Assembly: GCA_003140705.1 (NCBI GenBank)
Contig: PLKU01000301.1
Location: forward strand, 1 to 10,701
Source: Acidobacteriaceae bacterium
Lineage (GTDB): Bacteria; Acidobacteriota; Terriglobia; Terriglobales; Acidobacteriaceae
Length of the DNA: 10,701 bases
Direction: 5' to 3'
The notes under the pieces are model-generated. The model made no database searches. It saw only the letters and a program-made list of their open reading frames with translations, and had not been told where the DNA came from. Both the position numbers and the translations under genes were made by a program. Every line of letters starts with the position of its first letter. Within the stretch, counting starts at the first letter, position 1. This document shows positions 1-6,420 of this stretch, one piece after another.

Positions 1-29
1 ATGCCAAGTTTTCAACATTTGAGGGTAAG
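1..29 (+). repeat. Intergenic repeat, copy A
   Basis: This copy lies just 3' of the 52-546 membrane protein gene (minus strand), at the window edge, so its full extent cannot be seen. It has the core CCAAGTTTTCAACATTTGA with the dyad TCAACATTTGA at 12-22, followed by GGG. It is closest to copy B at 689-728: both begin ATG[C/G]CAAGTT and continue TTGAGGG after the dyad. Further copies lie at 1183-1223 and 3442-3481. The function is unknown. Confidence 0.5.
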
Positions 30-51
30 TTCCGGTTGGCCGGTCACTCGC

Positions 52-546
52 TCACAAGATGCTCTGAATCGTGGTTGCGTCTTTCTCTGCCCTACTTCTA
101 GTGGCTCTCCGTGAAAGGGTCAGCAGCGTGATTGTCACTACTAATCCAATGGTGGAATAGCCAAACACAACTGAAAATTGAATTGGCAATACTGCGAACA
201 CCCAGAAGCCAGTTACAATGTCGAGCATTGACCGCCAGAAAAGCAGAATGTACACGCCGAGCGCAAACATGAGCGTCTGAGCAGCAAATAAAAGCGCGCA
301 GGGCAGGAGCGCGGACTCATCCTTTCTGATCAATCTGATGCCATAGAGTGCAGGATGAACGACAAGATAATTTGAGACTGCAAGAAGAAAAGTGAAGATG
401 ACCCAACCCATCGGCGTCGGCGGCACTTTGGTCGGAAATTTGCCCCCACTGAATATTAGAGCTAGAGCTACGGCTTCGAAAAACAAGGCGAAGATGGCGA
501 AGAGAATATTCAACAGACCGATGATCCGCAGGGTCCACGCTCTCAT
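52..546 (-). CDS. Four-helix integral membrane protein of unknown family
   Basis: This 164-residue protein is strongly hydrophobic. Four membrane segments are visible at about residues 8-32, 46-70, 80-104 and 110-143, with a charged cytoplasmic-looking tail (SRRATRSRAEKD, 145-156). The N terminus is MRAW followed directly by the first helix, without a cleavable signal. The ATG at 546 is supported by GGAG placed 8 bases upstream. I do not recognise the family. The layout of two helix pairs separated by a basic loop (RLIRKDE, 71-77) resembles many small orphan membrane proteins, and no catalytic motif is visible. It lies on the same strand as the genes to its right but is separated from the next by about 280 bases, so it is probably its own transcript. 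That it is a real gene is likely; its function is open. Confidence 0.75.
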   Translation of the reverse strand: MRAWTLRIIGLLNILFAIFALFFEAVALALIFSGGKFPTKVPPTPMGWVIFTFLLAVSNYLVVHPALYGIRLIRKDESALLPCALLFAAQTLMFALGVYILLFWRSMLDIVTGFWVFAVLPIQFSVVFGYSTIGLVVTITLLTLSRRATRSRAEKDATTIQSIL

Positions 547-688
547 GATGTCTTCTCCACAGGCGCCGGGTAAGGAATTATGTTAAGCGTCCTACGTCTG
601 GTTTGCATGTGTTGCCGCTTTGCGGATGATTCTAGCGCGAAACGTCTTCCTCGCGGAGAACCGCTCAATTCAGCCGCTTGCACACATA

Positions 689-728
689 GCCTCAGAAAGT
701 GAAATGGCAAGTTATCAACAATTGAGGG
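689..728 (+). repeat. Intergenic repeat, copy B
   Basis: The stretch runs from GCCTCAGAAAGTGAAATGG to GGCAAGTTATCAACAATTGA and then GGG. Its left half (GCCTCAGAAAG) matches copy D at 3442-3481, and its right half matches copy A at the window start. The 11-base dyad TCAACAATTGA lies at 715-725. It sits in the 283-base gap between the two small membrane protein genes (547-829), where I see no other convincing coding or RNA feature. Confidence 0.5.
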
Positions 729-829
729 CTCAATCTCCGCATAGTTCTGTAGTCCAATTTCGGAGATCCTTGGAATCCTCCCTCTTCGAAGCTGTGGGAT
801 CAATCTTGGTTTGCCGCACCCATAAAGAG

Positions 830-1021
830 CTACCGGTCTAGAAGCTTCCGACCGCCGAGCAATATCCCAAAGCCGAACCCAAAGCAAAGCCCCGAGGCGA
901 TGAGTTGCATGAAGTCGGAACCGTGAAGCCCCGCGAGGCGCGAGTTTCCGAAACTGTTCAAGAGCGGGAACAGCCCGGACATCGAGATGAGCACGGATAG
1001 GACCACTCTGCGCTTGCCCAC
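830..1021 (-). CDS. Small hydrophobic membrane protein, hypothetical
   Basis: With the chosen start the protein has 63 residues: MGKRRVVLSVLISMSG, a hydrophobic N-terminal helix (about 6-24), a short polar link, and a second hydrophobic, glycine-rich stretch ending in GGRKLLDR. I chose the GTG at 1021 because AAAGGAGG ends four bases before it, and because the resulting N terminus has a positive K-R-R before the helix. The reading frame also opens further upstream, to an ATG at 1063, which has no clear ribosome binding site and would add 14 residues. The positively charged start and hydrophobic character argue for a real gene, but no family is recognised. It lies alone between two repeat-bearing gaps. 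Confidence 0.6.
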   Translation of the reverse strand: MGKRRVVLSVLISMSGLFPLLNSFGNSRLAGLHGSDFMQLIASGLCFGFGFGILLGGRKLLDR

Positions 1022-1182
1022 AAATCCTCCTTTGCCTCCGATGCTACAGCGAGATAATATCATGAGGAAAATGTGGGTCTTAAGCCGATTTCATTGCAGT
1101 GCACAGTGCCAAATTTAACCGCTTCCAGCTTTTTCGGTTGCAGGGTCTTCCCGCTTGGCCGCCCCCCTCACCGCCAGGAATT

Positions 1183-1223
1183 GGCATCAAAGCGTGCAAA
1201 GCCCAGTTTTCAACATTTGACCG
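1183..1223 (+). repeat. Intergenic repeat, copy C
   Basis: The stretch runs from GGCATCAAAGCGTGCAAAGCC to CAGTTTTCAACATTTGACCG. It matches copy D in the segment GCAAAGCC-AGTT-TCAACATTTGACCG with single-base differences. The dyad TCAACATTTGA is at 1210-1220. It has the same orientation as the other copies and lies in the gap between the S9 peptidase 3' end and the small membrane protein gene. Confidence 0.55.
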
Positions 1224-1270
1224 GTCGATTTCTGGAGAGCCGGTGACTTGCGAACAGCAAAGCTCCGAAA

Positions 1271-1291
1271 CCGGACACTCACACCGTCCGG
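1271..1291 (-). terminator. Possible weak terminator hairpin after the S9 peptidase gene
   Basis: CCGGAC (1271-1276) and GTCCGG (1286-1291) form a perfect six-base stem with a nine-base loop. Read on the minus strand the stem is followed only by TTT and then CGG, so the T tract is poor. The position, 77 bases past the peptidase stop, suits a terminator, but the call rests on the stem alone. Confidence 0.25.
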
Positions 1292-1367
1292 GCCGGCCTC
1301 CTTCATTGTGTTTCTGTTCAGGCTGATGCGTCATTACCGCAGCACGGGATCAGGCTTCCATACCGCC

Positions 1368-3305
1368 TCATTGCACGCCCTGCAAGTATTTCTGCAGCCA
1401 GGAGATGGAACGAGTCAGTTCGTCTCGTTGGTGCTCGCGCTTGACGAAGCCGTGTCCCTCATCCGGATAATAGACCTTGTCCACTGTGCGGCTTTCCGCC
1501 TTCAGAATGCTGACCACCTGCTCGGCCTCTTCACGCGGCACACGAATGTCGTTCTCTCCTTGCAAAACAAGCAGAGGCGCTGTCTCATTGCGAATGTATT
1601 GTAGCGGCGAGCTTGCTTCATAAATGGCGCGGTCTTTCACCGGATCGCCAAGCAGAAGCTTTTCATATTCCTGGAGGCTCGGATCCTCGTGCTGGAGCAT
1701 TGTGAGCCAGTTCAAGATGCCATACTCATCCACTGCGGCCGACCACACACTAGGTGCCTTGCCAATGGCCATCAGCGTCATGTAGCCGCCGTAGGAACTG
1801 CCCCAGATACCGACACGTTTGGGGTCGATGAAACGGGTCGCCTTGAGGAAGTCCACACCTGCAATCTCGTCTTTCATGTCACCTCCGCCAAGGTCCTTGA
1901 TATTGGCGTTCTGGAAGTCAATGCCATACCCGGTAGAGCCGCGCACGTTGGGCGCAATGACAACGAATCCACGCGAAGCAAGTAGCTCGGCATTTTCATT
2001 GAACGAGTCGATGGTCTGGCCGGTGGGTCCGCCATGCGGCATCACAACCGCCGCCGCCTTGCCGTCGCGCTTCAGGTTGAAGGGAACCCACACGAAAGCC
2101 GAGATCAGCCGGCCGTCGAAACTGGGGTAAGTTACAAGCTGCGAGCCGGGCAGCGCAATGTGTTGGAGCGTCGCGTCGGCGTTGTGCGTGATCTGGCGGA
2201 GCGCGTTATCCGGGGCCAGGCGATACAACTCCTGCGGATGGCTTGAGTCCTCGTGCGACAGCAGTAAGGAACCATCGGGCAGGAACGGCGTCGGGTAGGC
2301 CACGGGATAGCTCAACCCGGGCGGCACATCGCGTTCGGACTGCTGCATCGTTTTCAAATTGATGAAACGTGTCGAGATGCGCCCATCCGAGTTCATGACA
2401 ACCACAACACTTCCGCCATCTGGGGTAAACGCCGCGCCGCTTGCTGACCAATGCGTATGCGTGATCCAGCTCAGTTTGTTTGTGGCCTGGTCCAAGAGGG
2501 CCGCATTGTTATAACCACCATTCGCGTTGGAAGTGACGAGCAGCATGCGGCCATCGCGAGAAACAGCGGAGACCGAGATCAACTGCTTGTCGGTATGCTC
2601 GAGCAGTTGCTGGCCTGCGCCTGTGGCCACATCGATGCGGAAGATTTCCGAGTCGTCGATCCCGATCGACCGGGTCGCATAGAGAAACCGACCATCCGGA
2701 CTCCACGCATTTTCGCTCCAGGAGGCCTTCGGGTCGGCTTCGTGTGTAAGCTGACGAATGACTCCGCCGGGCCACTGCATCACAGCGATGTTCGTGGCCG
2801 GTGCGGTCTTCTGTTTGACGCCGATGGCCAGCAGCTTGCCGTCCGGAGAGAACTCGCTCACTGTTTCGCTGATGCCGGGAGTGTTGGTCAGGTTGCGTGG
2901 CTCGCCTCCATTGACGGGCGCTTCATAGATGTCATAAGACTCGTTACCACCACGATCCTGGCTATAGACAACTGCGCCGTCGTCGTGGGTGAAGCGGGCG
3001 GCGCTCTGTCGGTCATCGTTCGTGACCAACTGGTGCGCACCGGTCCCATCTGTATTCATGAGCCAACGATTCGGACGTCCGGATGCAGTGCTTATGTAAG
3101 CGAGCTTGCGGCCGTCGTTAGAGCATCTTATGCCGCTGATCCGCGTCGTCGTCAGTATCGCTTCGACGGGCAATGGCGCAGTCGCCGGGCCATTCACCGA
3201 CGTGACAGCAAGGGGGTCCATCGGTTTTCGGTCGGCCGGGCCATCGGCGTACACGGCACAACAACAATATGCAAAAGAACACAAGACGATCGCATCTATT
3301 CGCAT
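1368..3305 (-). CDS. Secreted S9 family (prolyl oligopeptidase-like) serine peptidase
   Basis: This 645-residue exopeptidase/oligopeptidase has the classic two-domain S9 architecture. It opens with a short Sec-type signal (residues 1-20, ending VYA before DG). A beta-propeller-like N-terminal domain (about 50-400) follows, with repeated 'SPDG/SRDG/TPDG' blades, for example SPDGK at 153-157 and SPDGR at 202-206. The C-terminal alpha/beta hydrolase domain is at about 405-645. The catalytic triad is visible: Ser504 in GSSYGG (502-507), Asp586 in GEND (583-586) and His618 in DEGHGF (615-620). The oxyanion strand HGGP is at 424-427. By family it cleaves short peptides in the periplasm or outside the cell. 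Length is normal and nothing is missing. The ATG at 3305 has GAGG nine bases upstream. It is separated from the dehydrogenase upstream by about 245 bases holding repeat copy D, so it is probably transcribed on its own. Confidence 0.93.
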   Translation of the reverse strand: MRIDAIVLCSFAYCCCAVYADGPADRKPMDPLAVTSVNGPATAPLPVEAILTTTRISGIRCSNDGRKLAYISTASGRPNRWLMNTDGTGAHQLVTNDDRQSAARFTHDDGAVVYSQDRGGNESYDIYEAPVNGGEPRNLTNTPGISETVSEFSPDGKLLAIGVKQKTAPATNIAVMQWPGGVIRQLTHEADPKASWSENAWSPDGRFLYATRSIGIDDSEIFRIDVATGAGQQLLEHTDKQLISVSAVSRDGRMLLVTSNANGGYNNAALLDQATNKLSWITHTHWSASGAAFTPDGGSVVVVMNSDGRISTRFINLKTMQQSERDVPPGLSYPVAYPTPFLPDGSLLLSHEDSSHPQELYRLAPDNALRQITHNADATLQHIALPGSQLVTYPSFDGRLISAFVWVPFNLKRDGKAAAVVMPHGGPTGQTIDSFNENAELLASRGFVVIAPNVRGSTGYGIDFQNANIKDLGGGDMKDEIAGVDFLKATRFIDPKRVGIWGSSYGGYMTLMAIGKAPSVWSAAVDEYGILNWLTMLQHEDPSLQEYEKLLLGDPVKDRAIYEASSPLQYIRNETAPLLVLQGENDIRVPREEAEQVVSILKAESRTVDKVYYPDEGHGFVKREHQRDELTRSISWLQKYLQGVQ

Positions 3306-3441
3306 AGGGTTTAACCTCGGGAAGAAGCGAATTCATCCACGATAGCAGCAGGCACATGTTTCGTGCTCCGTCGGTTGCGAATACAACCACAATTCGGATG
3401 GCCTTTCGCTCTTCTTAAGTGGCGAACAACTATGGGAATGG

Positions 3442-3481
3442 GCCTCAGAAAGCGCAAAGCCAAGTTCTCAACATTTGACCG
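3442..3481 (+). repeat. Intergenic repeat, copy D
   Basis: The stretch runs from GCCTCAGAAAGCGCAAAGCC to AAGTTCTCAACATTTGACCG, the most complete copy. Its left half matches copy B and its right half copy C. The dyad TCAACATTTGA lies at 3468-3478. A ten-base piece of it, CTCAACATTT (3467-3476), recurs at 3506-3515, and a related dyad, TCAACTGTTGA, stands at 3538-3548 next to the dehydrogenase stop codon. The rest of the 3306-3550 gap shows no gene. Confidence 0.55.
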
Positions 3482-3550
3482 TTTAAGGGCGGCGCTCCAA
3501 CCTCCCTCAACATTTACAGTCGCGGTACAAGTCCTAATCAACTGTTGAAA

Positions 3551-4528
3551 CTAAAGTTCTACGACAACTTTCCCCAGAGTTCCTGAAGCAACGAGGTCGT
3601 ACGCAATCCCGATATCCCGAATGTTCAGGCTCTCCTTGTATAGCAGAGGACGTAGCTTACCCGCGTCAGCAAGCGCGGATGCCTGAGCGAGGATCTCGCC
3701 ATGGTGGATTCGGCCTTCACCGCATATTAGGGGATAGAGGGTAAACACCCCCGAGTAGGTCGCCCCGCGAAAGGAAAGCGGAGCAAGCGCGTGTGATCCC
3801 CATCCCAGGGCACTCACCACATGGCCCGTGTATTGCTTGACCGCTACGAAGGAAGCATCGAGCGTTGCACCCCCAACCGTGTCGTATACGATGTCAAAGC
3901 CATCGCCTGACCCATGAGCTGCTACGTAGTCTTCCACGGATGAGGAATGATAGTCGATCGGTGTAGCGCCCAAGTCCTTCACGATGCCGCTATTCTCCGG
4001 AGAAACGGTGGAGAAGACTTCTGCTCCAAAAGCGCGAGCAAGCTGAATCACAATGTTACCTACTCCGCCTGCTCCAGCATGAACAAGAACACTCTGACCG
4101 GCATGTACCCTCGCTCGGTCGACCAGGCCTTCCCACGCCGTGATCGTAACCAAAGGAAGAGCGGCGGCCTCACGCATCGACAAGCTCCGAGGCTTATGGG
4201 CGAGCAGGTCTGCATCCACGGCGATAATTTCTGCCAGCGTACCTTGAAGGCCGCCTACGCCGCCCACCATGCCATAGACCTCATCGCCGGGCTTGAATCT
4301 TGTGACGCCGTTGCCTACCTCTTCCACCGTGCCCGCCATGTCGAGCCCCAGGACCGCGGGAAGAGGTTGCTTCGCATGCGCCGCAACTCCCGCTCGGATT
4401 TTTGTGTCGAGCGGATTGACGCCGCTGGCCTGAATTCGAACCAACACACCATTTTCGCTAAGTGTCGGACGCGGAATATCTATCCGTAGAAAAGGACCGT
4501 TCGCTTGTTTGACTACGTAAGCGTACAT
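3551..4528 (-). CDS. NADP-dependent quinone oxidoreductase-type medium-chain dehydrogenase
   Basis: This is a 325-residue member of the zinc-independent medium-chain dehydrogenase/reductase group (quinone oxidoreductase, zeta-crystallin-like). The N-terminal GroES-like domain has GVNPLDTKIRAG (36-47), GLDMAGTVEEVG (61-72) and FKPGDEVYG (78-86). The Rossmann domain has the cofactor loop AGAGGVG (151-157). The structural and catalytic zinc cysteines of alcohol dehydrogenases are absent, so NAD(P)H-dependent reduction of quinones or enones is more likely than alcohol oxidation. The start is the ATG at 4528, preceded by AAAGGAG at six bases. The frame stays open 16 codons further upstream, but those codons have no matching binding site. 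The gene lies downstream of the DUF302 gene and of a hydrolase remnant, on the same strand. In this context it probably detoxifies electrophiles or quinones; the substrate is not known. Confidence 0.88.
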   Translation of the reverse strand: MYAYVVKQANGPFLRIDIPRPTLSENGVLVRIQASGVNPLDTKIRAGVAAHAKQPLPAVLGLDMAGTVEEVGNGVTRFKPGDEVYGMVGGVGGLQGTLAEIIAVDADLLAHKPRSLSMREAAALPLVTITAWEGLVDRARVHAGQSVLVHAGAGGVGNIVIQLARAFGAEVFSTVSPENSGIVKDLGATPIDYHSSSVEDYVAAHGSGDGFDIVYDTVGGATLDASFVAVKQYTGHVVSALGWGSHALAPLSFRGATYSGVFTLYPLICGEGRIHHGEILAQASALADAGKLRPLLYKESLNIRDIGIAYDLVASGTLGKVVVEL

Positions 4529-4658
4529 AATTGTCTCCTTTTCCTGTTGGCCGCTCTCCACCCCGGGAACGATCACTTAATGCCATGTGCTGATCCGGAG
4601 CAAGTGAGAAGGATCATTGTGTTCCCGCACTTCGATTTCTACCCTAAAACTCCCGATA

Positions 4659-4793
4659 TCACACCAGCGCTTTCGCAAGGAATTCCCTCATTGCGTTAGC
4701 GATGACATTCACATGCGTCTCAAGCGCGAAGTGTCCGGTATCGAGGAATTCGACGACCGCGTTGGGGTTGTCGCGCTGGAAAGCACCGAGCAT
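4659..4793 (-). pseudogene. 3' remnant of a second alpha/beta hydrolase
   Basis: These 44 codons encode only the C-terminal end of an alpha/beta hydrolase. From codon 3 on they match the last 42 residues of the intact hydrolase at 7164-8045, with 31 of 42 residues identical by my hand alignment. The match includes the block FLDTGHFALETHV with the catalytic histidine and the terminal MREFLAKALV. Similarity stops abruptly just upstream of GAFQRDNP; the nucleophile, oxyanion loop and acid are gone, so the piece cannot be an enzyme. The stop codon is intact. The DNA match is also obvious around GTGTCCGGTATCGAGGAATT. It lies between the DUF302 and dehydrogenase genes in the same orientation, and looks like the stump of a former operon member removed by deletion. 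The chance ATG at 4793 has no ribosome binding site. Confidence 0.85.
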
Positions 4794-4818
4794 GAGTAGC
4801 TTCCTTAGAGGGTTGGAG

Positions 4819-4848
4819 GCACCCGAACTTCAATTTCGAAGCAGGTGC
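4819..4848 (-). terminator. Interrupted hairpin after the DUF302 gene
   Basis: GCACC (4819-4823) pairs with GGTGC (4844-4848), and inside it CTTC (4828-4831) pairs with GAAG (4838-4841) around a six-base loop. It begins about ten bases past the DUF302 stop on the minus strand. No T tract follows, so it may be a processing or stability hairpin rather than an intrinsic terminator. Confidence 0.25.
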
Positions 4849-4856
4849 GGGAGACG

Positions 4857-5252
4857 TCACCTGCTGGACTGTGCAGCAAGCTTTTCCACGACCTCAATAT
4901 TCTGCAGCAGCTCTGTCGGAATGCCGTGGCGCTCCTGAAGATACGCTGAACTGTTATAAGAGATCCACACATGGTGGGTGCTGTCCTCCCAAACGAGAAT
5001 CTTCAGCGGCAAATCGATGGCGATGCTGGGAGTCGCGAGCATCAGCGGAGTACCGGCCTTTGGGTTCCCGAAGATCAACAGCTTCGCTGGTGGCATTGTC
5101 AGACCGGCTCTTTCGGCATCGCCGCTATGGTCGATCACAGCAAACAGGGTGACTCCCCTTTCTTCCAGGAGCCGTCGCACTTTATCAACTATCCTGTCTA
5201 CCGAGTAATGACTTGGAAGGTTGATTATCCCATTGTTTTTGCTTAAAGTCAT
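4857..5252 (-). CDS. DUF302 domain protein
   Basis: This 131-residue protein is a single DUF302 domain. It shows FAVIDHSGDAERAGL (37-51), MPPAKLLIFGNPKAGTPLM (53-71), a hydrophobic core strand with DLPLKILVWED (80-90) and SYN..YLQERHGIP (98-112), all typical of the family. No signal peptide is visible, so it should be cytoplasmic. The biochemical role of DUF302 is not established; the domain often occurs beside thiol, redox and stress genes. The start is set at the ATG at 5252, which has GGAGG five bases upstream. An in-frame ATG four codons earlier (5264) has none. It follows the DUF202 gene by 27 bases and is clearly in one operon with it. The hydrolase remnant lies just downstream. Confidence 0.9.
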   Translation of the reverse strand: MTLSKNNGIINLPSHYSVDRIVDKVRRLLEERGVTLFAVIDHSGDAERAGLTMPPAKLLIFGNPKAGTPLMLATPSIAIDLPLKILVWEDSTHHVWISYNSSAYLQERHGIPTELLQNIEVVEKLAAQSSR

Positions 5253-5279
5253 GGAGACCTCCATCTGATAAGGAATTTG

Positions 5280-5681
5280 CTAACGAGCTGAATGTGGAGT
5301 TGACAGCAAATAGACTGTCATCGCAAGTCCGACCAACGCCACGTAGAATGCAATCGTGGCCGCCTGTCGGGAAGGACGCGAATGAGAAGTCAGACCCAGG
5401 TCCAGATCACACACCAACCTGTAATGGTGCCAACCAGCGAAGGCGTTCACCAATACACCTCCACTGATGAGAATTATTCCGAACCAAAGAGACAATCGAT
5501 ACGAAGGTGACGCTGAAGTGCGCTGTACGAACTCGAGTTGTTGAAGGAACAGCCCGAAGCGCGCCACGACAAAACCAAATCCCATCAAGGCAACTCCGGT
5601 TCGAATCCAAGCAAGAAGGGTACGCTCCGCAGCCAAATAGTCGCTTAGGGGCGCCGCTTGTCTGCTCGTGGTCGTCACCAT
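5280..5681 (-). CDS. DUF202 (YidH-like) inner-membrane protein
   Basis: This 133-residue protein carries the DUF202 signature LAAERTLLAWIRTGVALMGF (16-35) and continues FVVARFGLFL. Three membrane segments are visible at about 24-46, 64-84 and 109-127, with a basic loop between the second and third. The family is widespread and its function is unknown. The ATG at 5681 was chosen because AGGGG stands eight bases upstream; a longer version starting 14 codons earlier is possible but would overlap the protoglobin gene further. With this start the gene overlaps the 3' end of the protoglobin gene by seven bases, which suggests translational coupling, and it is followed by the DUF302 gene after 27 bases. 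Confidence 0.9.
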   Translation of the reverse strand: MVTTTSRQAAPLSDYLAAERTLLAWIRTGVALMGFGFVVARFGLFLQQLEFVQRTSASPSYRLSLWFGIILISGGVLVNAFAGWHHYRLVCDLDLGLTSHSRPSRQAATIAFYVALVGLAMTVYLLSTPHSAR

Positions 5682-6286
5682 TCGCTCGACCCCTGCGTTT
5701 CGTCCATATAGGTTCGCGCCCAAAGCGCGGTTTGGAGTTGCATGGACTTACACCAAGCTCGATGCATGTTGTCTACGTCTTCAGTTGAATGTCCTTTGGC
5801 CGCAAGGTACGGCTTGATAGTTTCGTTCATGACTGGGATGAATGCCAGGATGTCACGCAAGGGGACATAGGGCGTAGAACGAACCCCGTCAACACTGTTC
5901 TTCATTGCTGAGGTATGCCTACGAGCTATCTCCTGTTGATAATTGAGCCATTCCTGGTCATAAGGACGTAGGCAAGTGTCCAATATCCATTGCTGGAAAC
6001 GCTTGCCGCTGTTGATCACATAGTCGGGGATAGGAGTCCCTTCGGGGGTACGCGAGTGGCGCGCAAGATTGGGAATGCCGGCGATGATGCCATTGCGCCA
6101 ATGGTCGACAATTTGCTCGGCCTGGTCTTCGAGCGCTTCACCCGCGAGCCTCAGATAGATCGGATCGTCGTCCATCCAACCTACTGTTACTTTCAGATCT
6201 TCCAATTCCTGCATCGATACCAACGAGGGTTGAATGTCCTTGCCGCCATAGGTGTATCCTTGGATTGTTTCGGTGGAGCGAATCAT
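5675..6286 (-). CDS. Protoglobin (haem-based gas-binding globin)
   Basis: This 203-residue single-domain globin of the protoglobin family binds O2, CO or NO through haem. Matches to the archaeal Methanosarcina protoglobin, as I recall that sequence, run the whole length: GYTYG (10-14), AGEALEDQ (48-55), PEGTP (81-85), KRF..WILDT (95-104), YDQEWLNYQQEI (109-120), AFIPVMNETIKPYLAAKGH (148-166) and TALWA. The proximal haem ligand is His124 in RRHTS. The distal Trp63 and Phe97 are kept, but the next position, tyrosine in the archaeal protein, appears to be Arg64. There is no output domain, so it is a stand-alone carrier, sensor or enzyme. The start is the ATG at 6286, with GGAGGAG nine bases upstream; the frame also contains an upstream TTG (6304) that overlaps this binding site and is unlikely. 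Its 3' end overlaps the DUF202 gene. Confidence 0.9.
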   Translation of the reverse strand: MIRSTETIQGYTYGGKDIQPSLVSMQELEDLKVTVGWMDDDPIYLRLAGEALEDQAEQIVDHWRNGIIAGIPNLARHSRTPEGTPIPDYVINSGKRFQQWILDTCLRPYDQEWLNYQQEIARRHTSAMKNSVDGVRSTPYVPLRDILAFIPVMNETIKPYLAAKGHSTEDVDNMHRAWCKSMQLQTALWARTYMDETQGSSEW

Positions 6287-6317
6287 GAGAGCGGTCTCCT
6301 CCAAGAGTTAATGATAC

Positions 6318-6410
6318 TCAGCCCACAGCCTTCTCGATATGCAGCGACTCCGCATCAGGCATGGAGTAATCGACTCGTAGACAACGGTCAATGCGCGAGA
6401 CTTGCGGCAT
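6318..6410 (-). CDS. Possible 30-codon small ORF between dsrE-like and protoglobin genes
   Basis: An ATG at 6410 opens a frame of 30 codons (MPQVSRIDRCLRVDYS... ending ESLHIEKAVG), stopping 31 bases before the protoglobin start. The composition, with acidic and amphipathic residues and few rare-looking ones, is protein-like. The binding site is poor (GTGAG just upstream), and I recognise no family. It could be a small coupled peptide, the 3' stump of a deleted gene such as the hydrolase remnant further down, or chance. Confidence 0.25.
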   Translation of the reverse strand: MPQVSRIDRCLRVDYSMPDAESLHIEKAVG

Positions 6411-6420
6411 TTTCTCACGT

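Larger units (their letters stand above)
1064..1367. other. 304-base intergenic gap
   Basis: No credible gene is seen here. Open frames on both strands run through the repeat and have low-complexity, arginine/proline-rich translations. The gap contains repeat copy C (1183-1223) and a GC-rich hairpin (1271-1291) just beyond the 3' end of the S9 peptidase gene. Confidence 0.6.

Noticed and set aside
543..887. 114-codon minus-strand frame overlapping the small membrane protein gene
   Set aside because: It runs through repeat copy B, overlaps the better-supported gene at 830-1021 in another frame, and has an arginine-rich composition without motifs.
2451..3314. 287-codon open frame on the plus strand, antisense to the S9 peptidase
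   Set aside because: The opposite strand encodes a full catalytic triad and family motifs; the antisense translation has no recognisable domain and is a by-product of codon composition.
1..3548. The recurring TCAACATTTGA repeats as a CRISPR array
   Set aside because: Spacing is irregular (about 500 to 2,250 bases), whole genes lie between copies, and the copies are imperfect; this is a dispersed repeat.
3947..4489. 180-codon plus-strand frame over the dehydrogenase
   Set aside because: It is antisense to clear cofactor-binding and GroES-domain motifs, with no domain or ribosome binding site of its own.
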